Assembly (NCBI GenBank): GCA_947653315.1
Contig: CANTGP010000016.1
Span: forward strand, 1-16,320
DNA length: 16,320 nt
Direction: 5' to 3'
DNA from: an uncultured Lachnospiraceae bacterium
GTDB lineage: Bacteria; Bacillota; Clostridia; Lachnospirales; Lachnospiraceae
The notes under the pieces are model-generated. The model searched no databases. It was not told the DNA's origin and saw only the letters and a program-made list of their open reading frames with translations. Below, one piece after another: positions 15,806-16,320 of this stretch. The number at the start of each line of letters is the position of its first letter. Positions within the stretch are counted from its first letter, which is position 1. The position numbers and the translations under genes are program-made.

Positions 15806-16195
15806 CTATTCCTCCTTACCGTTTTTTCCGTTTTTTTCCGCTTTTGTCAGCTTCCCTTCTTCCGTCAGGATCATGTCCTTTTCATAACGCCCGTCCGCTT
15901 TCGTACCGGAAGACACTTCCAAACGGGCAATCAAATGGGAGGAAACCGGGGACGCCAGCCACAAAAATACCACAATCAGCATCATTTTCAATGTGGTGAA
16001 ATTCAAGCCCGAAAAAATCATCAGCCCGATCAGGGATATACTGATTCCGAGCGTATCTCCCATTGCCGCCGCATGCATACGGTTCAGCACATATTTCAAA
16101 TGGAATATTCCGTATATTTCCACAACAAAGATGGAGAGTCCGCACAAAAGGACCGCCGTTCCCGCAAAGAAGCGGACCCACTCAATGATTTCCAT
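15806..16195 (-). CDS. mrpG: Monovalent cation/proton antiporter subunit G (MrpG/MnhG)
   Basis: A 129-residue protein with three membrane segments. The family signature is YVLNRMHAAAMGDTLGISISLIGLMI at about residues 35-60, followed by KMMLIVVFLWLASPVSSHLIARL. The C-terminal 35 residues are hydrophilic and lysine-rich (TKAEKNGKNGKEE). The frame extends upstream to 16237, but that part overlaps MrpF and has no ribosome binding site; the ATG at 16195 has AAGGAGG at 9 nt and is chosen. It overlaps the last 14 bp of the MrpF-type gene, which is the usual F-G coupling. Its role in the complex is structural, with no ion path of its own established. Confidence 0.9.
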   Translation of the reverse strand: MEIIEWVRFFAGTAVLLCGLSIFVVEIYGIFHLKYVLNRMHAAAMGDTLGISISLIGLMIFSGLNFTTLKMMLIVVFLWLASPVSSHLIARLEVSSGTKADGRYEKDMILTEEGKLTKAEKNGKNGKEE

Positions 16196-16320
16196 TTTCC
16201 TGTTCCTCCTTTGCATTTTCATTTTCCTTATGTACACCCATGTACACTTTGGTCAATACGATTACCGCCAGGAAACTGATCATGGCGTATATCAGGCAGA
16301 TATCCACCAAATATCCTTCC
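16182..16320 (-). CDS. mrpF: Monovalent cation/proton antiporter subunit F (MrpF/MnhF), truncated by the window edge
   Basis: The last 45 codons of a leftward gene, ending in TGA at 16182-16184. The visible part reads YLVDICLIYAMISFLAVIVLTKVYMG followed by a charged tail with KENENAKEEQ. D(I/V)xLIYAxxxFxxxxxxxK at the C-terminal membrane helix is typical of MrpF. Its position immediately before MrpG, with a 14-bp overlap, supports this. The start and the MrpE-type gene expected before it are outside the window. Confidence 0.8.
   Translation of the reverse strand, partial: EGYLVDICLIYAMISFLAVIVLTKVYMGVHKENENAKEEQENGNH

Overview
The window looks like chromosomal DNA of a Firmicute of the class Clostridia, probably Lachnospiraceae-like. 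The reasons are strong AGGAGG-type ribosome binding sites, tightly packed operons, moderate GC with AT-rich spacers, and the clostridial style of the Mrp/Mbh-like antiporter operon. This placement is inferred from style and protein families; there is no rRNA or marker gene in the window.

Region 1 (1-4158) is a restriction-modification locus. The tail of a small XRE-type regulator, probably a controller (C) protein, is followed 11 nt later by a 521-residue HNH endonuclease with several cysteine pairs. Convergent to them, two DNA methyltransferases with SPPF and SPPY motifs form a two-gene operon read leftward. A well-formed promoter at 4180-4208 drives the methyltransferases and contains a direct repeat that could be an operator. 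Two different methyltransferases with one nuclease suggest an asymmetric recognition sequence with one enzyme per strand. That is an inference.

Region 2 (4381-7407) holds three rightward genes: a family-2 glycosyltransferase, a permuted papain-like (YiiX-type) hydrolase, and an LPG-synthase-type integral membrane protein (YbhN-like flippase family). Together they look like an envelope or glycolipid module. Between the first two lies a compact element of about 145 bp (about 5451-5595) made almost entirely of consecutive hairpins, probably a dispersed repeat. It stays open in several reading frames and creates a false N-terminal extension for the hydrolase.

Region 3 (7396-16320) is a leftward operon for a multi-subunit Mrp/Mbh-like cation:proton antiporter. 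In transcription order it carries the MrpF C-terminus (cut by the window edge), MrpG, an MbhD-domain subunit, an MbhE+MnhB fusion, MrpC, a MrpD-type subunit, two further closely related MrpD-type subunits, and a 721-residue NuoL/MrpA-type subunit with a long C-terminal extension. Four separate proton-channel subunits, each with the expected Glu/Lys channel residues, is more than the two of a standard Mrp complex. No hydrogenase, ferredoxin or NADH-binding subunit follows; the operon ends by running 12 bp into the convergent flippase gene.

The remaining sequence is short spacers. I saw no tRNA, rRNA, CRISPR array or transposase gene.
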